A DNA stretch of 64,000 nucleotides from Monarcha castaneiventris obscurior (lineage: Eukaryota; Chordata; Aves; Passeriformes; Monarchidae), in NCBI GenBank assembly GCA_026261815.1, contig JAMPIT010000379.1, positions 5,840,001-5,904,000 of the forward strand. The letters are read 5' to 3'. Positions 61,671-64,000 of this stretch are shown here, one piece after another (positions within the stretch are counted from its first letter, which is position 1; each line of letters starts with the position of its first letter). Below the pieces are notes generated by a model. The model had not been told where the DNA came from. It ran no database searches and worked only from the letters and a program-made list of their open reading frames with translations. The position numbers and the translations under genes were made by a program.

Positions 61671-62721
61671 CATTGTGTTCCCTGGTAGGCTGAAGATCAC
61701 AGAAACTCCATTTCCAAAAACTTAAACAAAACTTTATTATCCAGCCCTGTCATTAGTCCTGTCAGTGGAATTTAGAAGGAAACATGGCTGCCATTTCGCT
61801 AAGGTCAGAAATATTGGTTGTCTCTTTTGTAAAGCATGATGACATGTTCTCACTGATGTCATTAATTAATATCATTAATTCATGTGGTAAGCTATGAAAT
61901 AATGCCAAGGAGTTTGGATGATGGGTAGAAGTTGCTCCAGTGCAACTCTGGACTCCTACTGCCTTACAGTAAGATTCAGAGAATTCCAAGAGAAACCACA
62001 TTTCACCATTTGGATGTCAAGAAAATTAACATTAAGAAGCAGATGAACTTAGGAGCGCATGTTCACTCTCATCTTCGGAAAGGGGCTGAACACTAAACTG
62101 GGGCTGATAGGTGTTTTAGGGGCTAAGTGTGCCATGCAGTGTGTGAATTCATGTTTCACTCATGCAGCTCACATAAAGCAGGATTTCTGTGATGGCAGGT
62201 GGTCACTGGGGACTGTCGTGGCTGTAGAAGGAGAATGAATATCATTTAAAAGGCAATTTTAGGACCTACTGGCAGGTACAGATGAAGTTTGTGCAATGAT
62301 ATGGGCCCTTTCTTATTTTTCACTTTTGTTCCCAGTGTTGATTTTTTCTCTTACTTGCAATCTTCTAGGTCCAAAAGATTCCCAAAGCACTTAGGACAGG
62401 GAAACCATGACTGTGATAGGTGTCTTCCAGTGGTACTGCATCACAAATAGCAGTAATCACAAATCACTGTTGTGTACAATGAGATATACAGTTTAATACT
62501 CAGCTTCGTATATGTAATAAATCTGCTTTGAGTTCTTTACAGAACAGTGTACTGATGTGTGTTCCCACAAAACAAACTTTCTATTTCAAGATCTTATTTC
62601 TCTGTATGTCAATCCACATATATTGTCCATTGCAGTAAGTGATGTCAGAAAATACATTTTAATTGAACAGATTCTTGTAGAATGGACACATAAAATATGT
62701 CTACTTTCTACTTTCGAACAG

Positions 62722-62807
62722 GGAAGGACATGGTAAAATTTCCGTTTTTGCTGTCAAAATGGCCTTGGCAACTCTTTGTGGAGGAAAAATCATGGACAAA
62801 TTAAGAT
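62722..62807 (+). CDS. DTNA: Alpha-dystrobrevin, fourth coding exon (codons 121-150)
   Basis: Acceptor ctactttcgaacag precedes base 62722. It completes Pro121, reads [20 protein letters not shown] and then GKIMDKLR, and ends one base into codon 150 (tyrosine in the family) before donor GTAAGTGA. This is the end of the first EF-hand-like domain; EGHGKIS resembles the loop of an EF hand but, as in other dystrophin-family members, is not expected to bind calcium well. [18 protein letters not shown] identifies alpha-dystrobrevin (beta reads differently after FSVK). Length 86 bp, entry phase 2, exit phase 1. The following exon, expected to begin with the IFSMISD-type sequence, is not found before 64000, so the gene runs off the window. 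Confidence 0.96.
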
Positions 62808-64000
62808 GTAAGTGACGTTTTTTACCTGTCAAAAATTGTTATTGTTGGAGAAATAACAGTACAGGTAGAAAAGAGGGAATTAGAATAAGTTACAGTTTCA
62901 TGGCTGGGTTTGGGGGTTGCACTATGTAGATCTCCAAGTAAATCCCACTAAATGTTTGGGTGAACTTCACACTGAGGTTTTTAAAGACAAATTGCATACA
63001 CTGAGGTTCTTATTGGTGGATTTTATTTTCTTTTCCATTGAATTCGGAATACAGACAAGTGCCTCAACATCATGAAGCATCATTTAACAATTTCTTCTGA
63101 TTGTTTTTTAATAACATCTATGTCTTTTCACACCTAGAAGAACAATACATTTATGTACTATTTATATTTTCTTTCACAGGGCATTCTTATGCCATGTATT
63201 TTGGTGAACAGATTTCTCCTTTCACAGGATTTATTCCCAGTTCCCCAATAGCAAAGGCATATTTTACTTGTAGCTGCAATGGAAGACTTTCTGTTTAGTG
63301 ATACGATGTCTGTAGCTTGGTCCAGAACACCATTTTCCAGACTTTTTGACCAAAAACCCTTTAGTTTCTGCTGAGCCTTCTACCTCAGCCCAGGAAAACT
63401 GAGTTGAAAAATTACTGTTGATTAGAGTAGACAAGTAGAAATCCCAGGTGCTGTTTTCATCTTCCAGATTTGGTGCCATTTTTTTTAATATATTATTTCT
63501 ATGTAGGAACTCAAATACAGACTGAACTAAAGTTATAAATTATAAATTGAGCACCATTTGTTCCCTAAGCTGCTTTAAGAATAGGAACTGGGTCCATCCA
63601 GTAGAAGGCTGAAGTACAATGATGATTTTTCGGGTCAGCAGTCCCAGAGTCCTGTTGTCAGGATTTCCCTTCCAGGTTCCTGGAAATGAAGCAGCTGACA
63701 TGACAGCCTGAAAAACAATAACTGTTCCTTAGTCAGAGATCTCCTGCTAAGCAGAGGATAATTTTAAACAAGCAGAGAAGTAAGGGCTGACAGACTGACA
63801 TTGCTGCAATAAAAAAGTGTGATGTTTTTATACATAAAAAAATGCAGAAGAGTGAAAAGCAATGCATTTGCAAGACCTGCAGTGCTTTGTGTGTCCAAGA
63901 CAATAATAACTGACTTAATGAACCCATTGTCAAGATTTTGATTTGACACTGTAAGCTGGTAGTAGGAAAAAGCTGATGTAGCGTATCTTGTCAAATCAGA
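62808..64000 (+). other. DTNA: Start of next DTNA intron, truncated by window end
   Basis: Begins with donor GTAAGTGA and continues as AT-rich non-coding DNA. An acceptor-like tract (tatattttctttcacag) ends at about 63179 and opens a frame to 63298, but the peptide does not match dystrobrevin, so it is not called as an exon. Confidence 0.8.

Larger units (their letters stand above)
55815..62721 (+). other. DTNA: DTNA intron between third and fourth coding exons (6.9 kb)
   Basis: Phase-2 GT-AG intron. Contains a small plus-oriented CR1 piece at about 57.84-57.92 kb, the second copy of a 22-bp exact repeat at 59746-59767, a 21-bp tandem duplication at 61055-61091 and a TA-rich palindromic tract at 61647-61670. 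Everything else (55815-57835, 57916-59745, 59768-61054, 61671-62721) looks like unique non-coding DNA. Confidence 0.85.

Noticed and set aside
63164..63298. Acceptor-like tract followed by an open frame after the fourth coding exon
   Set aside because: The peptide does not match the expected next dystrobrevin segment (IFSMISD type), so it is not the next exon.
1..64000. Search for CRISPR arrays, bacterial operons, ribosome binding sites and insertion sequences
   Set aside because: The window is vertebrate nuclear DNA with spliced exons and avian retroelements; none of these prokaryotic structures is present.

Overview
This looks like one stretch of a bird nuclear chromosome, most probably from a songbird. 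That inference rests on CR1 LINE fragments with the typical avian 3' end and on several LTRs that resemble ERVL-type families common in passerine genomes. Gene density is very low, introns are long, splice sites are GT-AG, and there are no operon-like runs of ORFs.

The only gene I can identify with confidence is DTNA (alpha-dystrobrevin), on the + strand. Four consecutive coding exons are present: 25874-25940 (start codon), 31725-31805, 55601-55814 and 62722-62807. Their phases fit exactly (splits after 1, 1, 2 and 1 nt) and they join into 149 complete codons plus the first base of codon 150, with no stop. The product is the N-terminal helical part and the first EF-hand-like domain of a dystrophin-family scaffold. 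The rest of the gene (second EF-hand-like region, ZZ finger, syntrophin-binding region, coiled coils) must lie beyond 64000. Exons carrying only 5' UTR may lie in or upstream of 1-25872, but I cannot place any.

Layout: 1-25872 is 5' flank or first-intron sequence with AT-rich blocks, two small tandem duplications, a weak CpG cluster near 0.7 kb, a possible short terminal exon near 8.75 kb and an LTR at about 21.2-21.8 kb. The intron at 25941-31724 holds a second, related LTR, a CR1 copy and a possible further LTR remnant. The 23.8-kb intron at 31806-55600 holds three minus-oriented CR1 copies, a 1.1-kb solo LTR and, most notably, an isolated CpG island (about 43.6-44.3 kb) containing two in-line minisatellites, a 237-codon ORF and a downstream AATAAA. 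The intron at 55815-62721 holds a small CR1 fragment and simple repeats.

The best candidate for something undescribed is the nested CpG-island unit at 43.57-44.52 kb. It could be an alternative DTNA promoter with first exon, or an independent intronic transcript. Most other open reading frames are short and look like chance openings in non-coding or repeat DNA. No database search was possible, so family names are from recognition alone.
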